Part shown: positions 54,454 to 63,358 of the stretch, in pieces
Layout of the letters: each line of letters starts with the position of its first letter
How positions within the stretch are numbered: the stretch's first letter is position 1
NCBI GenBank assembly: GCA_031459855.1
Contig: JAVKHP010000001.1
Span: forward strand, 1,036,059 to 1,100,058
Direction of reading: 5' to 3'
Source of the DNA: Armatimonadota bacterium
GTDB lineage: Bacteria > Sysuimicrobiota > Sysuimicrobiia > Sysuimicrobiales > Humicultoraceae
DNA: 64,000 bases
Program-made: the position numbers and the translations under genes
The notes under the pieces: generated by a model
Database searches by the model: none
Told to the model about the DNA's origin: nothing
What the model saw: only the letters and a program-made list of their open reading frames with translations

Positions 54454-55158
54454 CTACCGCCGCACGCCCAGGTGGCGGATGAGCACCTCCTCGTCCGCCA
54501 GGACGTCCCGGCGCGAGCCGGTGTAGCGGATGCGCCCCGTCTCCAGCAGCGCGACGACGTCGGCCACCTCGAGGGCGGCGTCGACCTTCTGCTCCACCAG
54601 CAGCACGCCGACGTCCCGGCGGGCCAGCAGCCCGACGGTCTCCATCAGCCGGCGGACGACCGACGGCGCCAGTCCCTCGCTGGGCTCGTCCATGAGCAGG
54701 AAGGCAGGGCGCGCGCACAGGGCCCGGGCCGTGGCCACCATCTGCTGCTCGCCGCCCGACAGCGTGCCGGCGCGCTGGTGGAGCCGCTCCCGGAGCACGG
54801 GAAAGAGGTCGAAGACCCAGCGCAGCGTCTCGTCGTCGTGGCCCCGGACCAGCATGCCCATGCGCAGGTTCTCCCAGACGGTGAGGTCGGGAAAGAGCCT
54901 GCGGCCCTGCGGGACGTACCCCAGCCCCAGGCGCGGGATGCGGTGGGGCGGCACCCGGGTGAGATCCTCGCCATCCAGCCGCACGCTGCCCTGCACCGGG
55001 CGCAGGAGCCCCATGATCGCGCGCAGCAGCGTGGTCTTGCCGGCCCCGTTGCGGCCCAGCAGGCAGAGCACCTGCCCGCGGGCCAGGCGCAGCGATACGT
55101 CGCGCACCACTGGCGCGCCGCCGTAGCCACAGGTCAGCCGGTCGAGCACGAGCTCCAT
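54454..55158 (-). CDS. livF: Branched-chain-type ABC transporter ATPase, LivF-like (second system)
   Basis: A 234-residue ATPase: Walker A GRNGAGKTTLLR, signature LSGGEQQMVATARAL, Walker B LLMDEPSEGLAP and H-loop VEQK, where the usual His is Lys. LGYVPQGRRLFPDLTVWENL is typical of LivF. The H-loop change is also seen in some LivF proteins and does not by itself imply loss of activity. It ends the minus-strand operon that runs from the receptor at 59452. Confidence 0.93.
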   Translation of the reverse strand: MELVLDRLTCGYGGAPVVRDVSLRLARGQVLCLLGRNGAGKTTLLRAIMGLLRPVQGSVRLDGEDLTRVPPHRIPRLGLGYVPQGRRLFPDLTVWENLRMGMLVRGHDDETLRWVFDLFPVLRERLHQRAGTLSGGEQQMVATARALCARPAFLLMDEPSEGLAPSVVRRLMETVGLLARRDVGVLLVEQKVDAALEVADVVALLETGRIRYTGSRRDVLADEEVLIRHLGVRR

Positions 55159-55225
55159 GGTTACGGCGCGGCCGGAACGGGGCTCGGCCCGGTGCGCGCA
55201 CCGTCCGCGCAGACCGCGTGCATGT

Positions 55226-56008
55226 CTACCGCGTGCCCAGGTAGACGCGCTGCACGGTGGGATCCGCCTCCACCTCGGCCGGCGTCCCCTCGGCGATGAT
55301 CCGCCCCTGGTCCATCACGGTGATGCGCTGGGCCAGGTCGAGCACCACCCGCACGTTGTGCTCGATGAGCAGGACCGTGCTCGTGCGGGCGATCCTGCGC
55401 ACGAGCGCCACTAGGCCGTCGATCTCGTCGGGGGCCAGTCCCTGGGTGGGCTCGTCGAGGATCAGCAGGCGCGGGTGCAGGGCCAGGGCCATGGCGATCT
55501 CCAGCAGGCGCTGATGCCCGTAGGGGAGTGCACCGGCGGGCTGGTCCCAGGCCTCATGCAGCCCGACGGTCTCCAGGGCCTCGCGCACCGGACCGGCCAG
55601 CGCCGACGCCCGCAGCCGGACGATGTCGCCGGGGCCGCGCAGCAGGCGCCGCTGTACGGCCAGGGCCACGTTCTCGAAGACGGTCAGGGTGCGCAGGACG
55701 CTGATGAGCTGGAAGGTGTAGACGATGCCGAGCGCCACGCGCCGGTGGGCCCGCGTGGCGGTGATGTCGTGGCCATCGAAGACGATGCGCCCGGCGCTGG
55801 GGGCGATGCGGCCGCTGATCATGCTGACCAGGGTGGTTTTGCCCGCGCCGTTGGGGCCGATGATGGCACGGATCTCCCCGCGCACCAGGCGGAAGTCCAC
55901 GTCGCGCACGGCCACCAGGCCGCCGAAGGCCCGCCGCAGCCCTGTGGTGGACAGCAGCACGTCCTCCGGGTGACGCGTCTGGGGCGGCTGGGCCGCGACA
56001 GCGCTCAT
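55226..56008 (-). CDS. livG: Branched-chain-type ABC transporter ATPase, LivG-like (second system)
   Basis: A 260-residue ATPase with Walker A GPNGAGKTTL, Q-loop TFQLISVL, a signature of LPYGHQRLLEIAMAL, Walker B LLILDEPTQGLAP and H-loop LIEHN. The first 17 residues are extra and Pro/Gln-rich. It follows the livM-like gene after a 72-base gap that holds a duplicated piece of the livM end. Confidence 0.94.
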   Translation of the reverse strand: MSAVAAQPPQTRHPEDVLLSTTGLRRAFGGLVAVRDVDFRLVRGEIRAIIGPNGAGKTTLVSMISGRIAPSAGRIVFDGHDITATRAHRRVALGIVYTFQLISVLRTLTVFENVALAVQRRLLRGPGDIVRLRASALAGPVREALETVGLHEAWDQPAGALPYGHQRLLEIAMALALHPRLLILDEPTQGLAPDEIDGLVALVRRIARTSTVLLIEHNVRVVLDLAQRITVMDQGRIIAEGTPAEVEADPTVQRVYLGTR

Positions 56009-56041
56009 GGCGCGCGCCTGGTGGCCGAACGCCCGTGTCCG

Positions 56042-56114
56042 CTCATGGTAGCTCCCGCCACCACCGCGCCCGGAGGCGACTCATGGCAGTTCCCGCCACC
56101 AGCGCGCCCGGACG
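56042..56114 (-). repeat. Tandem duplication of the livM 3' end
   Basis: Two 35-base copies (56042-56076 and 56080-56114, period 38) differ at four positions. The right-hand copy encodes the last residues RARWWRELP and stop of the livM-like protein; the left copy lies in the gap before livG and could encode the same RARWWRELP tail in another frame. It looks like a local slippage duplication. Confidence 0.7.
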
Positions 56115-57037
56115 CTGCCCATGACCCCGCCCGGCGCCCAGAGGATCACCAGCACGAGCGCCACGCCCACGATCAGCAGGTAGTTGGTCGTGAGGCTGCT
56201 GGCCGTGTCCACCGCGTAGGTCACGAACGCCGTTCCAACCAGCGGGCCCAGGATCGTGCCCGCGCCGCCCAGCAGCGTCCACAGCAGGGGGTAGATGGAG
56301 TAGAGGATCGAGGCGAAGGTGCTGCCGACGTACGAGAAGAGGAGGGCGTAGGCGGCCCCTGCTGCGCCGGCGACCCCGCCCGAGCACACGACGGCCAGCA
56401 GCTTGTAGGCGAAGGGGTCGTAGCCCAGCATGCGCGTGCGTTCTTCGTGCTCGCGCAGCGCGATCCATACCCGCCCCACCGGCGAGCGCACGAGCCACAG
56501 GCTGCCCAGCAGCGTCGCCGTCAGCGCAGCGAGCGCCAGGTTGTAGCGCACCGCGGGGGCGGTGAGGGGAAGCGTCCAGCCCCCCACCTGCACCGGCGCC
56601 AGGCGGCCGGCCAGCACGAGGCCCTGGTCGCCGAGGGTGATCCGGTTGAAGTGGAGCGTCGCCAGGTAGCCGACCTGCGCGAAGAGCATGGTGACGATCA
56701 GGAAGGCCACGCCCGTGGTCCGCAGGCTGAGCGCGCCGATGCCGGCGGCCAGGAGCAGGCTCGCGGCGACGCCCAGGAGGAACGCCGGCCCCGGTCCCAG
56801 GCCCACGTAGTAGACCGGCAGGCCCGCGCCGTACATGCCGGCGGCGAAGAACAGCGCGTGCCCCAGGCTCATCAGGCCCGTGTAGCCCAGCAGCAGGTTG
56901 TAGCCGGCCGCGTAGGTGGCGAAGAGCATGATGCGGGTGAGCATGCCGTGGTGGAACGGGGGCAGGACGACCTGCAGCAGCCCCAGGACCGCCGGTACCC
57001 CCAGGTGGAGCGCCAGGGTCACACGGCCAGGGGCCAT
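56081..57037 (-). CDS. livM: Branched-chain-type ABC transporter permease, LivM-like (second system)
   Basis: A 318-residue permease with about nine helices. The YNLLLGYTGLMSLGHALFFA block, SLRTTGVAFLIVTMLFAQV, and the coupling loop REHEERTRMLGYDPFAYK are conserved. ATG 57037 has AGGG about 8 bases upstream and was chosen over GTG 57046. Its last 35 bases are duplicated just downstream. Confidence 0.93.
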   Translation of the reverse strand: MAPGRVTLALHLGVPAVLGLLQVVLPPFHHGMLTRIMLFATYAAGYNLLLGYTGLMSLGHALFFAAGMYGAGLPVYYVGLGPGPAFLLGVAASLLLAAGIGALSLRTTGVAFLIVTMLFAQVGYLATLHFNRITLGDQGLVLAGRLAPVQVGGWTLPLTAPAVRYNLALAALTATLLGSLWLVRSPVGRVWIALREHEERTRMLGYDPFAYKLLAVVCSGGVAGAAGAAYALLFSYVGSTFASILYSIYPLLWTLLGGAGTILGPLVGTAFVTYAVDTASSLTTNYLLIVGVALVLVILWAPGGVMGSVRARWWRELP

Positions 57038-57148
57038 CAGGCGCACCCTGTCGGGCCGGCCGGCTGCGGCGCAGCGGTTGGTGGGCTGACGGGGACGGAT
57101 GCTGCGCGTCGCCGGGTGTAGGCTGCGAGGCCAGGGCGACAGTACATC

Positions 57149-58015
57149 CTAGCCCCCGCGCCCGTCGAAGAGCCCGCCAGCGCGTGCTACCAGTACCCCC
57201 GCGACCAGCAGCGAGGCGACGATACGCGCCAGCGTCGGCGTGAAGAAGATCGAGACCACCCCGTCCACCAGCCCGACCAGGAACGCCGCGACCAGCGTCC
57301 CGCCAAGGCGTCCCAGGCCGCCGATGGTCACCACCATGAACGAGAGGAGTAGCGCATCCAGACCCATGAGGTAGTGGGCTTGCTGCACGGGGACGACCAG
57401 CACGCCCGCCACAGCGGCCAGCGCCGCGCCCAGGGCGAAGGCGGCGCTGTAGACCCGATGCACGGGCACGCCGAACGCCTGGGCCACCTCCGGGTCCTGC
57501 TGCGTTGCGCGCATGTACAGCCCCAGTGTCGTGGCACTGACCAGCCGCCAGGTGCCAAGCAGGACCAGCCCGGCCAGCGCGGCCGCCACCAGCTTGTAGC
57601 GCGAGTAGCCAAACCAGGGGAACTCGACGACCCCCGCCAGCGGCGGGGCCACCGCCCGCGCTTCCGGGCCGTAGAGACCCAGGATCAGCTGCTGGAGGAT
57701 GTAGAGCAGCCCGATGGTGGCCACGATGGTGGCCTCGGGCGCATACCGAACGGGCCGCAGGACCAGGCGATCCGCCGCCGCGGCGATACCGGCGACGAGC
57801 ACGGGGGCCACGGCGACCGCGGCCAGGAAGCTGCCCGTGGCGGAGGTGACGACCCAGGCCAGCACCGCGCCCAGCATGAAGAACTCGCCATGCGCGACGT
57901 TCACGATGCGCATGACGCCAAAGACCAGCGACAGCCCCACCGCGGTCAGGGCCAGCAGCAACCCCGAGACGGTGCCCTCCAGCAGGGCGAGGACGATCTG
58001 CCCGACGGGGGTCAC
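57149..58015 (-). CDS. livH: Branched-chain-type ABC transporter permease, LivH-like (second system)
   Basis: A 288-residue permease with about eight helices. SGLLLALTAVGLSLVFGVMR and NVAHGEFFMLGAVLA are the family start; the coupling loop reads MRATQQDPEVAQAFGVPVHR. GTG 58015 was chosen as the only initiator before the first helix. The receptor gene ends 138 bases upstream. Confidence 0.93.
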   Translation of the reverse strand: MTPVGQIVLALLEGTVSGLLLALTAVGLSLVFGVMRIVNVAHGEFFMLGAVLAWVVTSATGSFLAAVAVAPVLVAGIAAAADRLVLRPVRYAPEATIVATIGLLYILQQLILGLYGPEARAVAPPLAGVVEFPWFGYSRYKLVAAALAGLVLLGTWRLVSATTLGLYMRATQQDPEVAQAFGVPVHRVYSAAFALGAALAAVAGVLVVPVQQAHYLMGLDALLLSFMVVTIGGLGRLGGTLVAAFLVGLVDGVVSIFFTPTLARIVASLLVAGVLVARAGGLFDGRGG

Positions 58016-58153
58016 GGATACGCGCGCGACGCGGCCCGCCTGCGGGCACGCCCCGGCAGGCCACCCCGCGCCGGCCGGCGGAGGCCCGGGCCCCCCGGCC
58101 GCCGGGTTCGCGCCCCCGCCGTCCGCAACGCGCCGGACAACGGTCGGGGCGGG

Positions 58154-59452
58154 CTACAGCGGCTGCTTGGTGTAGTCCGCCTCGGGCGGGTACATGCCGT
58201 CGTCGATCGTCGTCCGGTGCACCACCTTGAGTTTCTTCCCACGCACCTGCGAGACGAACTGCTGGCCGAAGACCTGGTGCAGGCGGCCGACGAACCGTTT
58301 CGGCCCCTGCGGGTGGCCCAACCCCTCGTCGAACTTCTCGGTCTTCTCAAGGGTCTCGATGAAGGCGCGGTAGTCCTTGGGGCTCTTGTAGCCGCTCTTC
58401 TCCACGATCTCCTTGATGACGAACAGCGTCTCCCACACCCCGAACATGTGCGAGTACGTCGAGACGTCCTTCGGGTCGCTCTTGCTGGCGCCGTTGGCGT
58501 CGACACCCACCGCGTCCCGGAACCGTTTCTCCCACTGGGTGTTGTACTCGCCCGCGTAGCGGGGGAAGGCCTCCCAGAGATACGATCCGTCCAGGTACTC
58601 CAGCCCGGGGCTGCCGATGTCGACGCCCTCCAGCGAGTCGATGAAGCCGAAGAGCTTGGGCTTGCGCCGGCCGAAGTGCTCGCCCATCTCCTTGACGAAG
58701 GTGAGCACGCCCGGCCCGACCATGACGTGGTAGACCACGTCGGCCGTCCGCGGGATCTTGGGGAAGTACTTGGTGAACGAGGTCTCGGTGGGCGGAATGG
58801 GCACCAGCGCGACGATCTCGCCTCCCTGCCGGCGGGCGGCCGCCCCGAAGAAGTCGCGGTGGTCGTACCCGAACGCGTAGTCGGGGAAGACCATGGCGAT
58901 GCGCTTGCCCAGGTTCTTGACGATCCACGGCGCCAGGGCGGTGACCTGCGCGCGCACGTCGGTGATGCCCGGCTGGAACGTGTACCGGTTCAGCGTGCCC
59001 GAGGCCACGTGGTACCCTTCGCTCACCACCAGGTAGGGGATCTTCAGCTCGCCGGCCCGCGGCGCTGCGGCGATCACGACATGGGAGAAGAGGGTGCCGA
59101 AGATGAACTCCACCTTGTGCTGCTGGGCCAGCTTCTCGACCACCTCGGTGCCGCGCTTGGGGTCGGTGCCGTCGTCCTCGGCGATCAGCTCCACGGGCCG
59201 GCCGCCGATGCCGCCCATGCCGTTGATGGTGCGCACCGCTGCGGCGGCCGTGCGCTCGTACCACTTGCCGTAGACGGCGCCGATACCCGTGCGGTGCACC
59301 TGAAAGCCGATCTTCAGCGGTGGCGCCCCGGTGGCCTGCGCGTAGACGTAGGGGAGGTCGACGAGGCGTCCCCACCGGCTGACCACGCCGGCGCCGGCCA
59401 GCGCCCCGGCGGCCTTCAACGCCTGTCGGCGTGTGAGCTTCCCGCCTGGCAT
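58154..59452 (-). CDS. Branched-chain-type ABC receptor with Tat signal (second system)
   Basis: A 432-residue LivJ-type receptor. The N-terminus LTRRQALKAAGALAGAGVV carries a twin-arginine motif followed by a mild hydrophobic stretch, so export is probably by the Tat pathway. Mature marks are IGFQVHRTGIGAVYGKWYE, VELIAEDDGTDPKRGTEVVE, FIFGTLFSHVVIAAA and GYDHRDFFGAAARRQGG. ATG 59452 has an AAGGGGGG SD. The gene order receptor-livH-livM-livG-livF is complete. The ligand is unknown; the two LIV systems have dissimilar receptors. Confidence 0.92.
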   Translation of the reverse strand: MPGGKLTRRQALKAAGALAGAGVVSRWGRLVDLPYVYAQATGAPPLKIGFQVHRTGIGAVYGKWYERTAAAAVRTINGMGGIGGRPVELIAEDDGTDPKRGTEVVEKLAQQHKVEFIFGTLFSHVVIAAAPRAGELKIPYLVVSEGYHVASGTLNRYTFQPGITDVRAQVTALAPWIVKNLGKRIAMVFPDYAFGYDHRDFFGAAARRQGGEIVALVPIPPTETSFTKYFPKIPRTADVVYHVMVGPGVLTFVKEMGEHFGRRKPKLFGFIDSLEGVDIGSPGLEYLDGSYLWEAFPRYAGEYNTQWEKRFRDAVGVDANGASKSDPKDVSTYSHMFGVWETLFVIKEIVEKSGYKSPKDYRAFIETLEKTEKFDEGLGHPQGPKRFVGRLHQVFGQQFVSQVRGKKLKVVHRTTIDDGMYPPEADYTKQPL

Positions 59453-59729
59453 GCCTGTCCCCCCTTGCACTGAGATGGTCTTGCCCCGGTGCTCCGGGTC
59501 TGCACACGCTCGCGCGGTCACGCCCCACGACCCGTTTGGGCCCGTGCCTGGCCCGCGCACCGGTGCCTTGGGCTTCCACGGGCGCCCATGGTCTTCCTGC
59601 GACGAGGAACGGCGCAGGCCATCCCGAACACCACCTGGCGTCTGCGGACACGCCCGCTGACCCGGTATCCGTCGACTCGCGGGCCAGCGGGCGCGTTGGG
59701 CGATTGCCGTGGTCGTTCGGAGGGAACCC

Positions 59730-60920
59730 ATGCGCCTGTTCATCAGCCGCGAGGAACACCTGCGCCGCCAGGCGGCGGTGCGCCACGAGTTGCGCCGCCG
59801 TCAGCTCGAGGCCCTGGTCCTGTTCGGCCCCGCCCAGATCTTCTACCTGACCGGGTTCGCCTTCATCGCCACGGAGCGCCCGATCGCCCTGGTGATCGCG
59901 CCGGACGTCGCGGCGCTGTTCGTACCGCGGCTCGAGGAGGAGCACGCTGCCGGTCATGCCGTCGTCGATCGCGTGGCGGCCTACCCCGAGTACCCGGGTG
60001 ACCGCCACCCGCTGGTGCGGTTGGGTGCGCTCCTCGACGAGCTGGGCCTGGGGCGTGCGCGGTTGGGTGCGGACGGCGACGGGTATCCGGGGGTGATGGG
60101 CTACCGTGGCCCGCGGCTGTCGGAGATGCTGCCGCAGGCGACGGTGACGCCGGCCCGCGACCTGGTCGAAGACCTGATGATGGTCAAGTCGGCCGAAGAG
60201 CTCGCTCTGATCCGAGAGAGCGTCCGGTGGGGCCACCTGGCCCACCGCCTGTTGCAGGACTACACGCGCCCGGGTGCGCTGGAGAGCGAGGTCGGACTGC
60301 GGGCATCCGCTGAAGCCACCGCGGCCATGGTGCGGGCGCTGGGGCCCGGGTACCGGCCGCTGTCCTGGATCGTCCCCGGTGCCCACGCGGGGTTCCGGGG
60401 CCAGGTGGGCGCGCAGTCCGCCATCCCCCACGCCATGACCACGCACGCGCCGATCCGCGCCGGCGACGTGGTCGTCACCGGGGCGGCCGCCGTGGTCGGC
60501 GGCTACACCAGCGAGCTCGAACGCACGATGATCGTGGGGGAGCCCACCCCGGAGCAGACGCGGTTCTTCCGGCTCATGCTGGCGGCGCAGGAGGTGGCGT
60601 TCGAGGCGCTGCGGCCGGGCCAGCCATGCGCGGCGGTCGACCGCGCCGTGCGTGCGTTCTTCGACCGACACCACCTGGCGCCGTACTGGCGGCACCACGT
60701 GGGACACGCCCTGGGGATTGGGATCCACGAGGCGCCGTTCCTGGACATCGGCGACGAGACCGTCGTGCGACCGGGCATGGTGTTCAGCGTCGAGCCGGGG
60801 CTGTACGTGCCCGGGGTCGCCGGCTTCCGCCACTCGGACACCGTGGTGGTGACCGACGACGGGATCGAGCTGCTCACGTACTACCCGCGGGACCTCGCGT
60901 CGCTGGTGGTGCCCGTCTAG
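59730..60920 (+). CDS. M24 (Xaa-Pro peptidase/creatinase-like) protein with altered metal site, second copy
   Basis: A 396-residue pita-bread-fold protein. The creatinase-like N-terminal domain (LEALVLFGPAQIFYLTGF) is followed by the catalytic domain with HHVGHALGIGIHEAPFLD and FSVEPGLYVPGVAGFRHSDT. The first two metal aspartates fall in VVVTGAAAVVGGYTSELERT and read Thr and Glu; the last ligand position in R-x-E-D reads His-Ser-Asp. It shares these losses with the protein at 29502-30698 but is otherwise only distantly similar. ATG 59730 has GGAGGGA upstream. It diverges from the LIV receptor across about 277 bases. Confidence 0.86.
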   Translation: MRLFISREEHLRRQAAVRHELRRRQLEALVLFGPAQIFYLTGFAFIATERPIALVIAPDVAALFVPRLEEEHAAGHAVVDRVAAYPEYPGDRHPLVRLGALLDELGLGRARLGADGDGYPGVMGYRGPRLSEMLPQATVTPARDLVEDLMMVKSAEELALIRESVRWGHLAHRLLQDYTRPGALESEVGLRASAEATAAMVRALGPGYRPLSWIVPGAHAGFRGQVGAQSAIPHAMTTHAPIRAGDVVVTGAAAVVGGYTSELERTMIVGEPTPEQTRFFRLMLAAQEVAFEALRPGQPCAAVDRAVRAFFDRHHLAPYWRHHVGHALGIGIHEAPFLDIGDETVVRPGMVFSVEPGLYVPGVAGFRHSDTVVVTDDGIELLTYYPRDLASLVVPV

Positions 60921-60997
60921 CGGCGCGGGGGCGATCGCCGGGGCGCCGCCGGTGCGGAGCGGCACGGATTGCGGATGTAGTCGGCTGAAGGGGGACG

Positions 60998-61891
60998 ATG
61001 CGCACGCGCTGGTGGTCAGGTGTCGTCGCCGTCGTGCTGGCCGCAGGGCTGGCGGCTGCCGCAGGGGCGGAGGGGACCACGCTCACCCTGCGGATCGGGT
61101 CGAAGAACTTCACCGAGCAGTTCATCCTCGCCGAGATGTACGCGCAGGCCCTCGAGGCGCGCGGCTATCGGGTCGAGCGGTTCCTCAACCTGGGCGGCAC
61201 GCTCATCGCCCACCAGGCGGTCGCCAGCGGCAGGATCGACATGTACCCGGAGTACACCGGCACCGCCCTGGCGGCCATCGTCAAGGGCCCGATCCTCAAC
61301 GACCCCGAGGTGGTCTATCGTCAGGTCAAGGAGTACTACGAGCGCGAGCTGGGGTTGACGCTGCTGCGCTACTCGCAGATGAACAACGGCTACGTGCTCG
61401 TGGTGTTGCCCGAGACGGCCCGGCGCTACCGGTTGAAGACCATGTCGGACCTGGCCCGGGTCGCGCGCCAGCTGGTGCTCGGGGCCGGGCCGGAGTGGGC
61501 GGACCGCGAGGACGGCGTGCCGGGGCTGCGGCGGCACTACGGCATGGAGTTCAAGGAGTTCCGGCCCATGCTGACGGTGCTCACGTACCGGGCGCTGCAG
61601 GAGCGCCAGGTGGACGTGATCAACGGGTTCACCACCGACGGGCAGATCGCCGCGCTGGGGCTGGTGCGCCTGGTCGACGACCGCCGGTTCTGGCCGCCGT
61701 ATCGTGTCGCGCCGGTGATCCGCAAGGAGATCGCCGTCCGCTATCCGGGCGTGGTCGCCGTCCTCAATGCCGTGACGGTGCTGCTGACCGACGAGCGCCA
61801 GGCCGCGCTGAACTGGCGCGTGGACGGTCGGAGGGAGGAACCGCGGGACGTGGCCCGCGACTTCCTGCGACAGCACGGCCTCGTCCGGTAG
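60998..61891 (+). CDS. Osmoprotectant-type (OpuAC/ProX) ABC substrate-binding protein
   Basis: A 297-residue receptor of the OpuAC family, which binds glycine betaine, choline or carnitine. Signal peptide about 1-24. The diagnostic mature start is TLRIGSKNFTEQFILAEMYA, followed by GRIDMYPEYTGTAL, MNNGYVLVVLPE and DVINGFTTDGQIA, the usual cleft residues. It ends VARDFLRQHGLVR, a normal family end, so its stop is native. A permease fragment continues in the same frame directly after the TAG. Confidence 0.92.
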   Translation: MRTRWWSGVVAVVLAAGLAAAAGAEGTTLTLRIGSKNFTEQFILAEMYAQALEARGYRVERFLNLGGTLIAHQAVASGRIDMYPEYTGTALAAIVKGPILNDPEVVYRQVKEYYERELGLTLLRYSQMNNGYVLVVLPETARRYRLKTMSDLARVARQLVLGAGPEWADREDGVPGLRRHYGMEFKEFRPMLTVLTYRALQERQVDVINGFTTDGQIAALGLVRLVDDRRFWPPYRVAPVIRKEIAVRYPGVVAVLNAVTVLLTDERQAALNWRVDGRREEPRDVARDFLRQHGLVR

Positions 61892-62113
61892 GCCGCGGCC
61901 GTCAACGTCGTGGCCAGCGCCACGCTGGCGACCTTCGTCGGGGGCGGTGGGCTGGGCGACTTCATCCAGGCCGGGCTGGCGATGAACGACGTGCCGCAGA
62001 TCCTGACAGGTGCCGTGCCCGTGGCGGTCGGGGCGGTGCTGGTCGATGCCTGGTTCGGTGGGCTCGAGCGATGGCTGACCTCGCCCGGGCTCCGCGGCGC
62101 GGACGGGCCATGA
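61892..62113 (+). pseudogene. Truncated osmoprotectant ABC permease (C-terminal third only)
   Basis: From the base after the receptor TAG, in the same frame, the sequence reads AAAVNVVASATLATFVGGGG, then LGDFIQAGLAMNDVPQILTG and a final helix: the last 65-75 residues of an OpuBB/ProW-type permease. The first two thirds (three to four helices and the coupling loop) are absent. GTG 61910 could give a 67-residue peptide with two helices. The stop overlaps the ATPase ATG (ATGA), so this end of the operon is intact. A deletion between receptor and permease is the simplest reading. Confidence 0.8.
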
Positions 62114-63153
62114 TCGCCTTCGAGCACGTCGAGAAGCGCTACCCCGGGCAGGCGCAGCCCGCGGTGCGGGACGTGAGCTTCACCGTCCCGGAAGGCCGCA
62201 CGTGCGTGCTGGTCGGGCCCTCGGGGTGCGGCAAGACCACGCTGCTCAAGATGGTGAATCGCCTGATCGAGCCGACGGCAGGAGTCGTGCGCGTGGCGGG
62301 GCGCAACGTGGCCGAGGTCGACCCGGTGCGGTTGCGCCGGCAGGTCGGGTACGTGATCCAGCAGGTCGGTCTGTTTCCCCACATGACCATCGCGGAGAAC
62401 GTCGCCACGGTCCCCCGCCTGCTCGGCTGGCCGCCCGCGCGCATCGCCCGGCGGGTGGACGAACTGCTGGCCCTGGTGGGGCTGGATCCGGCGGTCTACC
62501 GCGACCGCTACCCGCGCCAGCTCTCGGGCGGGCAGGCCCAGCGGGTGGGCGTGGCGCGGGCGCTGGCGGCCGACCCGCCCATCATGCTCCTGGACGAACC
62601 GTTCGGGGCCCTGGACCCGATCACGCGCGAGCACCTGCAGGCCGAGTTCCTGAAGATCCAGCAGCGGCTGCGCAAGACGGTCCTGTTCGTCACGCACGAC
62701 CTGGCCGAAGCGTTCCGCATGGGCGACCAGATCTGCATTCTGAACGAGGGTCAGGTGCTCCAGGTCGGGACGCCCGACGAGGTGCTGGCCCGACCCGCGG
62801 GGGCGTTCGTGGCGGCGTTTCTGGGCACGACGCGGGGCCTGCGGCGGCTGGACCTGCTGCGGGTGGACGCCGTCATGCAGCCGGCGGAAGCCGTACCCGC
62901 AGGCGCGCCGGGGCCTCAGGCTGTGCCCGCGCCGCCGGCCCGGGAGCCGGGGGGGCGCACCCCGCCGTCGGGAGCGCCGGTCGCCCAGGAGCCCTCGCCC
63001 CGCGCCACCGTCGCGCGCGCCGCGCCGCTGTCCGAGGCGCTGTCGCTCATGCTGGCGCAGGACGTGGCGGCGCTGGTGGTGACCGACGACGGTGGTGCAC
63101 CGGTGGGCACCGTGACCCTGGAGGACATTCGGCGCGTCATGCGCACCGGATGA
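62110..63153 (+). CDS. Osmoprotectant-type ABC transporter ATPase with CBS-like C-terminus
   Basis: A 347-residue ATPase of the OpuBA/ProV type. Walker A GPSGCGKTTLLKMVNRLIEP, Q-loop YVIQQVGLFPH, signature LSGGQAQRVGVARAL, Walker B MLLDEPFGALDP and H-loop FVTHD are intact. After about residue 255 a Pro/Ala-rich linker leads to a single CBS-like motif (LMLAQDVAALVVTDDGGAPVG), shorter than the usual CBS pair. ATG 62110 overlaps the permease fragment's stop. Without a full permease nearby it may serve a distant one. Confidence 0.92.
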   Translation: MIAFEHVEKRYPGQAQPAVRDVSFTVPEGRTCVLVGPSGCGKTTLLKMVNRLIEPTAGVVRVAGRNVAEVDPVRLRRQVGYVIQQVGLFPHMTIAENVATVPRLLGWPPARIARRVDELLALVGLDPAVYRDRYPRQLSGGQAQRVGVARALAADPPIMLLDEPFGALDPITREHLQAEFLKIQQRLRKTVLFVTHDLAEAFRMGDQICILNEGQVLQVGTPDEVLARPAGAFVAAFLGTTRGLRRLDLLRVDAVMQPAEAVPAGAPGPQAVPAPPAREPGGRTPPSGAPVAQEPSPRATVARAAPLSEALSLMLAQDVAALVVTDDGGAPVGTVTLEDIRRVMRTG

Positions 63154-63307
63154 GTACCGGAGGTGCCGCGCATTCCCCCGCTGAACGCACGTCCTCCGGG
63201 CCACGCCACGCCGCAGCGAAAACCCGCGTCTCCCGTCCCTCGCGGCGCACGATGAGGGCTGAGCGGCTTCCTGACCGCGGTGCGCCTCCAGGAAGACGCC
63301 GCCGGTA

Positions 63308-63335
63308 CCGCGAACGTTCCCCGGGAATGTCGCGG
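63308..63335. promoter_or_regulatory. Imperfect palindrome before the acyl-CoA dehydrogenase gene
   Basis: CCGCGAACGTTCCC pairs with GGGAATGTCGCGG with one bulge and one mismatch, 24 bases before the ATG. The 205-base gap between the ATPase and the dehydrogenase contains no gene. It could be an operator for a dimeric regulator. Confidence 0.35.
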
Positions 63336-63358
63336 CAGTGTGGCGAACGGTCCCATCC

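Noticed and set aside
58347-60965. Minus-strand open frame of about 870 residues across the Tat receptor and second M24 gene
   Set aside because: It is a shadow of two opposite-strand genes and is Arg/Gly/His-repetitive.
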